Positions 51,701-63,060 of a stretch of 64,000 nt of DNA are shown here, piece by piece; position 1 is the stretch's first letter, and every line of letters starts with the position of its first letter. Location of the stretch: positions 6,664,641 through 6,728,640 of the forward strand of contig NC_134961.1 in assembly GCF_965638725.1 (NCBI RefSeq), written 5' to 3'. This DNA comes from Aptenodytes patagonicus (Eukaryota; Chordata; Aves; Sphenisciformes; Spheniscidae). Below the pieces are notes generated by a model. The model searched no databases. It was not told where the DNA came from and saw nothing but the letters and a program-made list of their open reading frames with translations. The position numbers were made by a program, and so were the translations under genes.

Positions 51701-54700
51701 CTGCATCCCCTCCTTCCAACAAAAATGAGTACATGGGCTCCAGCAGAATTGACTGGCACACTGCTCTCTGGCTAGCTGTGTCCCTGTCCAGCCTGCCCAG
51801 CTGGGGTGGACGTATCAGGAGAGCAGAGATCAGCTCTGGGGACTGAAATAAAGATGATTAATCTGGGACAATGAACATGTGTCAGTCCTGCAGCTGGGAG
51901 GGCAGACAGCTGCAGACTCATGTGTGGCGCTGAATGTTGTGTGTATTGTGCCATGGTGGCAGAGGCAGCTCGCAGGGGAGCTAAGGTGTGAGGCCGGAGC
52001 GGAGCATCACGCTGATGCATCAGCCCTTCTGTCTGAGCGCTTCTTCCATGGTCAGTGCTCTTGGCATGGGCATGTGTGTGTCTGCATCTAAACACGAAAC
52101 TGCTCCCAGGAAAGGAGCTTGTGCAGCCATAGCTGCTAATTACACAATGATCCCTCCAGATGGTCCATCTCCTTCTGCAAGTCCAGCTTTGCTCTGGGTA
52201 GAATCCTAATTACACTGGCCCTCGAGCTGTGGTGTGCGAAGCCTTCCCATCCTGCCCGCTGCCAAAAGGTGTTTGTGATCAGGAAACTCCTGCTGCTGGT
52301 GTTGTGGTGGGGTGTTACTTCCAGGGTGGTGAAGGAAATAAGTTTTTGCTGAGTTTCACAGCCCCACCTGTCTCTGAAGCAAGTTATCCTGGATGATCAG
52401 TTGTAGTTTGGAAGAGTATGTCACTGGAGTGACACATCCAGATCAAAGAGCCTTGGTCAGCATTGTTTGAAGGGAAATGAGAAAGAGCAAGGGATGTTCT
52501 CGAGATCACACAGGGTCGTTGCAGGGCTGGGAGTTCAATGTGTAGTTTTCAGGTTGCAGGATATTGTCTGAGATTCGCCTCTGTGGCTGTCTCTGCTGCA
52601 AGCACCACATTTGGGCTTTGAGCTGCCCAGACAGACAAAGGTTTGAGTTTGCATGACTTCTCGCATCGGGGATTTGAGATCTGCAGAGATGTGTTGAGCC
52701 TGAGCTGGAGGTCCAGGTGCTTTGATGAGAAGGTACCAAATGAGACCTCTCCTGCCATCGTCTTAGGGACTTAGAGTAGCTCTCTGCCTGTAACCCGCAA
52801 AGTCCTGGTTTCAAGAGTGGTGAAGTCAGCCCCAGGGAAGCCGGTCATACCCCAGACTCCTGCGGCCATGCTACTTTGGTGTATCAGGCAGTGCACAGCA
52901 TAGTCCAAGCTTGGTCTGGGCTCTGGAGGTGTTAGACCCTTGTCACCACCACAGGGTGTGGAAAGCCCTGATCCTAATGTCCCATTTGAAAGACTTCAGA
53001 GCTACTGAGCACCTGCTATTGAGTTCCTTGGGAGAAGGCTAATGAGACATGCACCCAGGGCCTCTCAAACCTGGAGGTTTTAGAAGAAAACATCCTTCCT
53101 GAGGGTGGTGGGGCTGGGATGGCTCTGCCCTGGGCTGCGTCATGTCTCATGGAGGTGCAGAGCCCTCCCAGCACCTCCCTGGGTGAGCAGGCTCAGGCAG
53201 GCACTGTGGCTGTAAGCAGAGATGTCCCAGGCGTGTGGGGTACCCACCACATTTATTTGAGGGTGCAGGAGCCCTTTGGATCTGAACTGAGCCCCTCTCA
53301 GCGTACCCACTAAGGCCGAAACAGAGCTGCTGGGGCTCTGCCTGCCACTTGCCGAGTTAGGAGAATTCACCTCTGAGGTTTCTCTTCTCCTCCTCCTTCT
53401 GTTTCTTCTCTCAAGTTCCCCAGCTGTCTTTGCCCACAGTCTGTAGCACTCCCAGACGCATCCCTGCGCCTCGGTGCGTTTTAATCCTTCACAAGCCTCC
53501 GCAATACCCGCTCTGTGTGACAAACTCTGCTGGCTGTAGTATCTGATCTTCTAGCAAATGCTGTGCTAGCGAGCACTCAGCCTTTTCTTCAGCTTGTTTT
53601 ATATGGAAATTTACTCCAAGTGAAACCAATTCATGGGAGGGTAAGGAGAAGGTTTTTAGGCAGTCCTGGAGGAAAAACATTTTTCAAGTTTCTTCCTTGT
53701 CTCTTGAATCTAAAGCATAGAAACTGGGAGGAAGATATTACAGTTTTGTCTAGAGGTGCGGGAACACTGTGCAATGGGAGGGGAATAACTGGTGAATACA
53801 TTTAATCACCAGCGAACAATGCCCAATTCCTTTGAGGTGCTACTCTTGCCTATCCCTGAAGCTGGATGAACCCTCAACACCCATCTCAAGAAATTCATTG
53901 ATGGAGGAGAACCAGATTTCCCAGGAAAGTTGTTCAGAGTTATTTCCCCTCAGCTCTGCCCTACAGCAACTGCTCTCTCCTTAAAGTGCAGTTGCTGAGT
54001 GACTCCTGCTTGACTCAAGAGTTTTGGGGAGCAATTTCAAGCAATTGTATGGAATAACACTAGTTTGGCACCCATTAGAGCCAAATTTATTCAATAGTTA
54101 GGTACATTCAGAAACATATAAAAATACAGCTGTCCCATCTTGAAGAATTACCTGCTAATCTTCTACCCGCATCTCACTTGGTCGTATAATTTGTGTGTTG
54201 CCTTTTCCTTAATCTCCTGGCTGATTATATAGCATCTCAGATCCCTGCAGCTCTGAACACGGCAGATAGTCAGCTCTAGGACTTTGCACCTTCTCATTTT
54301 GAGCAGCGCTTCAGCAGTGTGAGTGCTGCTGGATCTCACTAATGCTAATCAAACAGCATGAAAAGCCCTGGGCTCTGGTTGCTCGCTGATCTGCCCCAGA
54401 GCACGGCTTGGAAAAGGCACGTCCCTGCCATGTTGCAATTAGAGCACTTGCTTATCTTAGTTGTAACAGAGCCATAAACTTTATCCGGGCCAATTAAATC
54501 AGATATGCAGTAAGCATACAGTTCCCATTAATGTGGGCTCTTTCTTTTTTTATGTAAGTACAGAAGGAATTTGAGATGGCCTGTGGCTGGGTCTCTCCTT
54601 GTTAAAGTTCAGCTCACTCATCCCGGAGAGGTGCCGAGGGGCAAACTTATTGGAAAGCTGCTTTGCCATCAGTTTTCTGAAGCATGTTCTGAGCATCAGA

Positions 54701-55069
54701 AGAGCTATCTTAAAATCCTTAGATGGAAACAAGTTCTCTGGATTTTTGGGAAGCACCTGGCCTGCTGGGAATTTTTCTCTCTATACCCTCTCGTTTCAAC
54801 TTTCAGCTGCCCTGTTCACTTGGGAAAGCTCAGGCTGATCTTTAACTGAAAGATCACTGGTGCCTTACAGGATGCTGTAAGCAAAAAGCTTTGTAGACAG
54901 AGGTAGGGGCTGATATCTCAACCGTGGCTTGCTGTCTCCAGTCTGATGGGGCTGAAGGGCAAAGGAGAAATAACACACCCAAACCAGGGACAGGAACCAG
55001 CGCCTTTTGCTGCTGATGAAACAAGGAGTGCATCGTTTGTTCTCATCCTTCTCTCTCTTCCCCCTCCAG
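45709..55069 (+). other. CACNA1H: Intron between the S5 and pore-loop exons (9361 nt)
   Basis: GT-AG intron with donor GTAAGT and acceptor TTCCCCCTCCAG. It contains a possible LTR-like repeat at about 46440-46880. The rest has no exon I can recognise. CpG is noticeably rarer than in the first intron. Scattered ORFs below 175 codons on both strands show no family features. Confidence 0.83.
46440..46880 (+). repeat. Possible solo-LTR-like interspersed repeat
   Basis: The segment starts with a TTAATTACCCTGATGAGCCTCACCT-like block and is followed about 65 bases later by a TATA-like TATTTAAG at 46533-46540. A pyrimidine- and TG-rich stretch with repeated TTCCTGG, GGCTCCTGCC and TTGGCTCCTGGCTC words comes next. 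This order resembles the U3/R/U5 layout of avian endogenous retroviral LTRs, and I recall similar blocks as multicopy in bird genomes. I see no retroviral coding sequence beside it, I cannot fix the terminal TG and CA, and I see no target-site duplication. The class and both ends are therefore uncertain. Confidence 0.3.
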
Positions 55070-55385
55070 GACATACAACCTTACCTTCCTGCATCCGTAC
55101 TACCGGACAGACGAAGCAGAGGAGAATCCGTTCATCTGCTCATCGCATCGTGAAAACGGCATGCAGAAATGCTCCAACATCCCAAACAGGAAGGAGTACA
55201 AGGTGGAGTGCACCTTGAGCATGGACTCCTACACCCCAAGTTTGTACAACCCTGACTTCAGCAGCAGGAACGCCTGCATAAACTGGAACCAGTATTACAA
55301 CATATGCATGGCAGGGGACGTAAACCCACACAATGGAGCTATCAATTTTGATAACATTGGATATGCCTGGATAGCTATTTTTCAG
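55070..55385 (+). CDS. CACNA1H: CACNA1H coding exon, domain I S5-P extracellular loop and start of pore loop
   Basis: This 316-nt exon completes a Met codon and encodes 105 residues, from Thr-Tyr-Asn-Leu to Ile-Phe-Gln. It forms the large extracellular loop between S5 and the pore helix. Landmarks are an NLT sequon at 55077-55085, [28 protein letters not shown], and [20 protein letters not shown] leading into the P helix. Five cysteines are kept at the positions of human Cav3.2. The middle (about residues 45-70) is the variable part. The exon ends at Gln just before the Val-Ile-Thr-Leu-Glu-Gly-Trp selectivity filter, which must be in the next exon, off-window. The acceptor is CCCTCCAG|G and the donor CAG|GTAGGA, phase 0. 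Confidence 0.97.
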
Positions 55386-58059
55386 GTAGGATTCTCCTAA
55401 AGATTTTTCTGTTTCTTTTTGTTTTGTCATCTTTTGCTTGGAAAGATTTTGATAGATGCATCAGAGGAGAAAGGAATTTGCTTGCACCTGTGTGAAACTG
55501 CAAATAAAGACACATCAAGTAAATGAATCAGACAATAACCTGCACAAATGTTGCAAGAGAGCATTTGGAGAGAACAGCCATTTTTTCAGTGCATTTTAGA
55601 AGAGGGGGGAAAATACTTCTTGAGGCAGACATGTATGGCAAGTTCTAGCGCTGCAAATCAGACCTGGATAAATCCCAGGGATTTTTGAGAGTTAGGGTCT
55701 TTATTTATTGCTGTAGTATCAGGAAATGGAGAGTGTTGTGCAAGTCCTTAAGCAAGACTTAATATCATTCTAAAGTGTAGGAACTCGCTCAATGGCATGG
55801 TTTGGGCTTGATTCTAGAATTGCAGGGTTATACTGGTTAGCATGGTAAGCTGGAGGGAGGAAGAAATAATCGCGATGGTCCATTCTGGCTGGAATACCTG
55901 TGAAGAGATAATACTCACGTGGAATTTGAGTCTCTCTTGATCCACACCTATACAGCTCTTCACTAGAGACCAAAGTGCTTCTAGCTCAGACTGGGGGAGC
56001 CTTTACAGGTGACAAAAGCACTCCAGCAACTGAAGCATTTTCAAAGCATTTGTAGCTCTGGAACATTGGATAGCTCGTCTACACAGTCCAGAGGCTATGG
56101 TCTCTTAGGGCTAGCCTATTTTAAATGATCCATGTACTGTTTTTCATTTTTGATTTGCACTTTCTGTTTTTAATACAAATTTCTTTATGCTTTTGGCTAG
56201 ATGCCCTGTTTTATTTAGTTCTCCTGAAGTGTAGGTGGCATCTATTCCTAAAAGAGAAAAAGTTTTCCTTTTAGTTTTGGTAACGATGAATAATTACTCA
56301 TTCAGAGCTCTAAATTTAATTTATGAATTTCCTTCTAGTTTCGTATTATAATATGAACTTAACTTTCAGTTTTCATCTGAGTTGTAAAGGGGCAATTGCT
56401 TGCTCTGAGCATCTTGTTTGCTCTCATGCTGTCACAGTAGCACACCCTGAATCACGCTGCTGCTGGTGTCAGAGGCTCAAAACCAAATCCAGAAGGGTTC
56501 AGACAGAACCTGTAGCCAAACAGGCTATGTTTTTAAAAATGCTTTGGTTCTCTCCTGGAATTAGTATGTCAAGAGAGGAGCTGCCATAGTAATATTGAAT
56601 ATTCCTGACTGGTAGTGAGTGTTGCATAAAGGAAAGAGGGGAATCAAAGCGAGAATAGTAGATAGGTCTCTGGCTGCACTTGCATTCTCCTTTTTCTGCT
56701 CTTGCATAGTTCTTAGGCAGAGCTTGATGGATGTGCCCAGGAGGTCCCATCTGGCTCCCGCCATGGGGCAGCAATGTTCTTGCCAGAGAAAGGGCAGAGG
56801 GCAATGCGTTGCAGAGTGCCTGCGCTAGTGCACTGAAAATGAGCAGGTGCTTCTCGAGGGCTCCTGCTTCCTTTTTACTTCCTGAGCCTTTGTGCAGGCT
56901 GCAAGCTTTCATTTCCCGTCGGTATTTCATTTCCTCAGCCTGAAAACGTACAGTTTTAAGCCAGGAAGAACACACCAGCCACAGCAGAGGTTTCAACCGA
57001 TTCCTTTGGGCAGAGCAGAGTGTCTGGCAAAGTTGGATACTGTGCCCGTAGATCATTTTAGCAGCTGCCAGGAGATTTATGATTGGTTTTAGTGCTGCTT
57101 AGGCCATCCAAATGCTAAAGGGTATTTCCAGCCAAAAACACTTCTTACATCTTTATTCCTTTTAGAAGTAAGGACTCGCTTTTAGAAGCTGAAAACAATA
57201 TAACTCCAGGTAAAGAAGCAGCTGTTGGGAATAAGGTGCTTGCTTAACTTTGATATGGAAAGAGTAAATCATTACTGCAAGAGATTGGATGCTAAATCAA
57301 AACAATTGCTGTAAGCAGAGAACATTTAACAAATAAAGCTATTGAGTTGTGCTCTCATTACATTTAATAGTTGAAGCTGGGTAGCACCAGGTCAGCAGTT
57401 AGATGACACCTCAAAGTAGTGCAGAAAGTAGAACTGATGGTTTTAGTAGCTCAGGAGCTTCCCTGTAAATTGGTATTGAATTACTGGGCAGAAAGCACTC
57501 TGCTGTGTTCTGGATGAGACTGGTCCAATTGTCCTGATCCTTTCTGGGGAATAATGAATACATGGTACTTTGCAAGAGTTATAATGGTGGACTGAACCTC
57601 AAGGTCTGGCAAGCCTCCAGTTTGCATAATGGCAATCTTAGGACTCAGCTGGATAGAGCATCCCTCATGATTTATCTCAAATGAGTTGGAAATCTAGCAT
57701 GGTTTAAGAGCTGTCAGAAGGGAGGTTGGCGAAATGAGCCCCGCAGGTGAGATTCGGAAGGAAGCTTCCAAGTGCAGCGACTGCAAGTCATGCCCAAGAG
57801 TTTCCAAGGGCACGGTTTGATACTGTGCAGACTGCAAACAAACAAAACAAAAAGCAGACTTTGACAGGGAAATCTGAAGATCTCTACTCCAAAATGTCCT
57901 TGCGAATGGTGTGCCAAGGCAGGAGGCTAGCAGTGTGGCCAAGCTCTTTCAGCTGCCAGAATTTGGATTTAAGCAACCAAGCTGAAAGACATTTAACTTC
58001 ATGGTAGTGATCCTGAACTTGCAAGTAACCTGGCACGTGGCAGCGGGGCGTACCAAACA

Positions 58060-58520
58060 GTGAAATTCATTGTTGACCTTCCAAACAGAAGAATAAGTCA
58101 GAGGCATCAGACATGAGAACCAACCTAGTGCAAATAATAAAATCTTAAAGCAATAAAGATGATAGCTGCATCCATGGATGTTTGAAAGGATAATAATTCC
58201 TTATGTAATCCTGCAAATGATTCATGTTTTGATTCCCCTCATTTGTTGTGTAATAGGCTAATTCATGTATATATTTGTTACAAAGGCATGTTCAATGGCA
58301 AATTATGTGAACTAATTAGCTTATTACAGAATAAATGAAAGAAGATGGAACCTAAATTAACTGTGAGGTTTGGCATGATATTAAGATCCCTTTATTGCAC
58401 ATGAATTTCAGCCGCAACAAGAGCAGTAATTACAGGTATTGTTGTCACACTGCAAATGATGAATTACCCACCTAACCAAAGTCCAATTTAATTTGAATTA
58501 CTGACAGTCTCAGTGGAGCA
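58060..58520. promoter_or_regulatory. Candidate conserved noncoding element in the downstream intron
   Basis: A 460-base AT-rich unique stretch with ACTAATTAGCTTATTAC, TAGGCTAATTCATG, TTATGTAATCC, CAAATGATTCATG, GCAGTAATTACAGG and CAATTTAATTTGAATTAC. Its density of TAATTA/TAATTR homeodomain cores is high. No ORF above about 50 codons or repeat signature covers it. The annotation is by texture, with no alignment. Confidence 0.28.
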
Positions 58521-61500
58521 ACCAAAACACTGCCACCTTCCTAACCATCAAGTCTCGATGTGGCCAAGCCTGAATGCAGAAACCCCATTAAAACAAAAGG
58601 GGGTTGGATGGCTGGTAAGATACACAGTTTGGGAAGAAGAGATGTTTTAGGCTACTTTGCAAACCACAGAACCATTGCTTGGATGATTTCATGTCTGAGT
58701 TCCAGAAAAGTAAGACCTATAGTAGCACTTTACATCAGGAGGCAATGCTTTTGGCAAAACTAGTGAGGCAAAGTTGAAGGGGCAATAACATTCAGCTAGG
58801 CAGAACCAAGACGAGGTCAAGGGAACGAGCTGTTCCTCTGTGCCTCCTTCCAGGATGTAGTTGGAAGGACTGAACTTTGAGAGCAAATGTACACGAAAAA
58901 AATTACATGGACATTTCCTGAAATGTGCATCCAATACAAGAGAGAAGATTTGTCTTGGCAGTTCAGATGGGCTCTGACACTGCTGGTGCTGGCTGAGTTA
59001 CCTTTTCCATGGCCTCTTCTTCACATGTTGTATTTCAGAAGTAGCTGCATTTTCTAAGGGACTTCCTTAATGAAAGACCCTCTTGAAATTAGTCCTTGGA
59101 TGCAGCTCTCAGATTCATGATTCTGTTTCTGGCTTATGTTATTCTGAGTGCATATTGCTTCTATGAGGTTTTGCTTAAGACATCTTGGTTAACAAGTTAA
59201 TCAAGTCATACAAGGAACACATCTCTGGCCCATCATCAGAAGGCCCTAGTGAGGGAATTCTCAGAGGAGACTGTTTTGCATTCAGCAGCCCCCTTGCTGC
59301 TGTCAGGGGAAAAAAAAAAAAAGCCTGGTTGTGTTCACGAGAGCTGAAGACAGCCCAGCAGGCACACGACATGGTAAGAATGCCCAAGAAAGGAAAAGCT
59401 GAATCACCTTCTGAAGAAAGATGTCTGGAAATAGAGCAGCATTAAAGGAACTGTCAGCAGCAGCAAGAGTTCAAGGTGTTATCTTGATGCTGTGCTTAGA
59501 TGGAGAACTTCTCTTTGCACCTGGTCTCACCAAAGCTAGGAGTATGTTACAGCCACGAAGGTGTGGGTGACCAGCTCAGGAGAGGGGACAAGTTTGGGGT
59601 GGGAAAGGGGGGGAATTGATGCCACCCACTTCTTCCTTCATTTCTCCTTCTGTGGATACTTTACTCCTAATGTGATGGCAGGCTGCCTGAGCAGGTACGA
59701 CAGCTGGCAGTGACAGCCGTATGCTGCAGGCCACCTGCCGAAATAGCCCTTTTGTTTTGATGTGAAGTTACCTCTTCTGTGCTCTAGGTTGTCAAAAAAA
59801 GCCCCTGGGAGCTTGTGTAAGCTATCTCAATCTAATCAAGGATTTATTCATTTTGACCCTGCACTGTGTGCTGATGAGGAGCTTGTTTTGTCTCCATGTT
59901 GCTGACTCTGCTTCTGCCAGGATCTCCACCCTGCTAGCTGTGCCTGTAGATGGGCCAGCTGAGAAGGTACAGGCCCTGGAGGGAGATTTCAGGTTTGGAA
60001 AGAGAGAGGTTCATTTGTCTCATTTCACCATTGTTTGGTGCCCTGATCTGTTCCACAGCCGTTGCCCACTTCACATTGTTTCAGCCTCTGTTCATCATGA
60101 TTGAAATCCTTCCCTGAGGATTCTCCCTTGCCTGGAAATCTTTCAGCTAAATCTGTAACGGGAACCATATCTTCCATTTGAATAAAAGGAAAAATGACAT
60201 GCACTTCAATGCACTTCTGCTATGGCCAAACACAAGAATGCGCTTGAAGTCCCTCCTCATCTATTCTGTCACTCAGTCAAGAAAAGACCTCATTTGAGGG
60301 GGCAAGACCTGAAGCTCTAACATTGCTTTCCCTTAGAGTAAGCACAAACCTCCATCCCGGAACCTGCTGGCAGGACAGAATTGGCAGGGTCATTCCTCTT
60401 GGTTCCTACTCACGCATCTTCCTCTTAGCTGGGCTGTCACTCAGACGGATATTAATAGGGATCTTTTGGGGGCCTGTTTCTCTTGCTTTGTTGCTGGGAC
60501 CTCAGGATAGCTCAACCAAGTTCCTTACAAAATGACAGCTCAGAAATGGTTACCCCAGTGTCTCAAGAGTATTGTACGCAAGATGCTACTAGTACACTTC
60601 CTTGCCGGTCTGCTGCAACCTCTGTTCTTCCACTTTCAGTAGTCTTAAATATTTGGGGGAACAGCCAAAAGGCGCACTGAAGCAGAAGGCAGTGAAAGAG
60701 CCTGAGGCTTCCAACTGCAATTGTGTTTGTGGGTGCAACATGTAGTTTCGCGGGCCATGTTTTTCAGAAGCAGCTGTCACACTGGGTGCCCGTGTTTGCA
60801 GAGTTCATTGAGTAGATAATTTTTTGGCCAAAAGGACATTTTGTCAAATGGTTCATTCTTTAAACTGATGATATGTGCCAGCAATGCTTATCTGTGCTGA
60901 ATTTGGCAAGAAGCTTTGGCTGGGGAGAAAAAAGGGAAAAGAGTTCTAAGCTTTTCATTTCCACTGCTTCAAGATGATGCTTTGTCACTAGATTCAAATT
61001 TGTTTTGGATCACCAAAAATATTTCACTCTAAATAATGGGGTTTGAGTTTTGTTGGTGTTGCTTTTTTTTTTTAATTTGGTCAGCCAAATAAACATTGTT
61101 TTCTGCATTTGAAGAGCTTTCATGGTGAACACCCAATCTAGAAATATCCAGCCCCTTCAAAGCATCTCAGAGTGTGCTTCCAAGAGGATTAGTTGCTTTT
61201 GAAAAACCTCCTTCCTTTTGAAGGCTAGAAGGAATTGTCCCATATAGCACAAGTCAGAGAGGCCATCCTGATTCCAGGTCTGGGCCCGCTAACCTATGGA
61301 AGTGTTGGAGGGACCCAGCGTGGCACAGAAACCTGCTGCAAACTCTGTAGCTTTGGAAGGGTTTGATCCTACCTCAATCATAGATTCTTTTATTCAGAGC
61401 AGAAAGAGGGGTGCCTGCAGCAAGCCATGGCCTAATCTGGAGTCCAGGTAGGTGATGAAAAAGCTACTGGTCTTGAGGTGCATCAACAGTTCTCACAGGG

Positions 61501-62719
61501 AAATCTTACTTTGGTTTGTGCCAAACCTGCTCTGTGATCAGTTGCTGCTATTGCACCTTGCACTGTGAGTTGTACACAGCCTAGGGGAGACTTGTATGCT
61601 AAGCCAAAAGTTCAGCTCCTTTACCCTTATGTTCCCACACAACTGTCTCCAGACTGTGTTGAGTTGGCAGATCTATCCAGGAGAACAAGACACCCCCCCA
61701 CTCTGATTAGTGTGAATGGGTAAAGCTTGGACACTCGTCCACCTGAAATATGTTTTGTGTCATAGTCCTGCACAGAGGGCTAGTTGTGCACCCTTTGTCC
61801 CTAATAGTCTCTAATATAATTTGAAACAACGGGTAACAGTACAATTAAGAAAAATCCTTGCCTTTTGCATTTGGGCCAGTACCCCAAACTGCTGCTGTGT
61901 TCCAGACAGTGGTGTCTGGAGAAGTGCTGCCATTCGTGTAATTGCTATATGGTACACTCATCTGTAAGCAAGGATCTTAGTCTGGCTTTGGTTCCCTTCT
62001 CATTGCAGACTCTTCATCTTTCAGCTTTGCTCTGCTATGAAACTCTGATTTATGACGCTCTCTATGATAATGGACTCATTATTGCTGAAGCTAAACAGTT
62101 AAATACATTCCCTGCACATAAGATACTTTACACAAACAATGAAGACAGAGGATAATTACCACAGTAAATCAAACCTCATGAATATGGACTGAGATGTGAT
62201 TTGTTATAAGCAGCAGTCATCCGAAATCAGTGATGTTTTTGCTATCGGATGAGGATCTTGCATTATTTAGTGTGAAATGGAGAGACGGCAACTAACCTTC
62301 CTGTTGTAGCAAAAGTTGTTAAGTTTTTAGGCCATTTTTAAGCCTGCAGATTCACTTTCGTGAGGTTCTGGGCCACCAATAACAGCATCAGTGATATGTA
62401 CAACTTCATTGTGCGCTGGCTGCACTCCGCTTTTCAAAATCCACTGTGAACTGGTAATGCTGACCAGAGATCACATTTATGTGGAACAAATTTGAGAGGT
62501 CACATATCAAAAACAAATGCAAGGTTGCACAGTTTCCTCTTCTGTTTTGCAGGGCCACTTTTCAGAGCAGATGCGTGCTTTGCAAGACTCTCAATTTATA
62601 AAGAAATGGCTAAAGTCGCTTTGGAAAGTAAGCAGGCCCCCAAAGTGAAAGGAAAAGCATCTGTTCAAAGGACAATACTCAGAATATAATAAAACCTGCT
62701 TTTCTGACCACAGAGGTTA

Positions 62720-63060
62720 CTTAACAACATGTGTCATGAGGAAATAATTAAAATTGTGAAGTTGACTTCAAAAATAGTGATTTGATTAACTGCCAAGCAC
62801 TCTGCATATGGAAAAGGAATACTCCATTTATTCACTGGTCAGTGCTTGCTAGCCAAATCAATATGCCCCAGAGGGCGGAATACATAGATAAGAGGCTTTC
62901 AGAAATGAATACTGAAGGCCTTATAGAACTTGCTGAGACCATCGTAGTAATTAATAGCTCTCGCAATTTATTATATCATTGGATAAGAAATTAAAAAAGC
63001 CTTGCAGGAGGGCCAGGGAAGTGATGAGATAAAAAGTAAACAAACCCAAATAATCATGGC
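62720..63060. promoter_or_regulatory. Candidate conserved noncoding element with a weak CTCF-like site
   Basis: AT-rich unique sequence with GGAAATAATTAAAATTGTG, GTAGTAATTAATAGCTCTCG, and CAATTTATTATATCATTGG. A GC-rich CCCCAGAGGGCGG word at about 62866-62878 matches about 11 of 13 positions of the CTCF core by eye. A 70-codon ORF spans part of it but has no recognisable similarity. The inference is weak. Confidence 0.24.

Noticed and set aside
31526..55385. Assignment to CACNA1G or CACNA1I
   Set aside because: The S1-S2 loop, the DGH motif and the [11 protein letters not shown] loop match Cav3.2. Cav3.1 has Gln in place of the His and a different S5-P loop.
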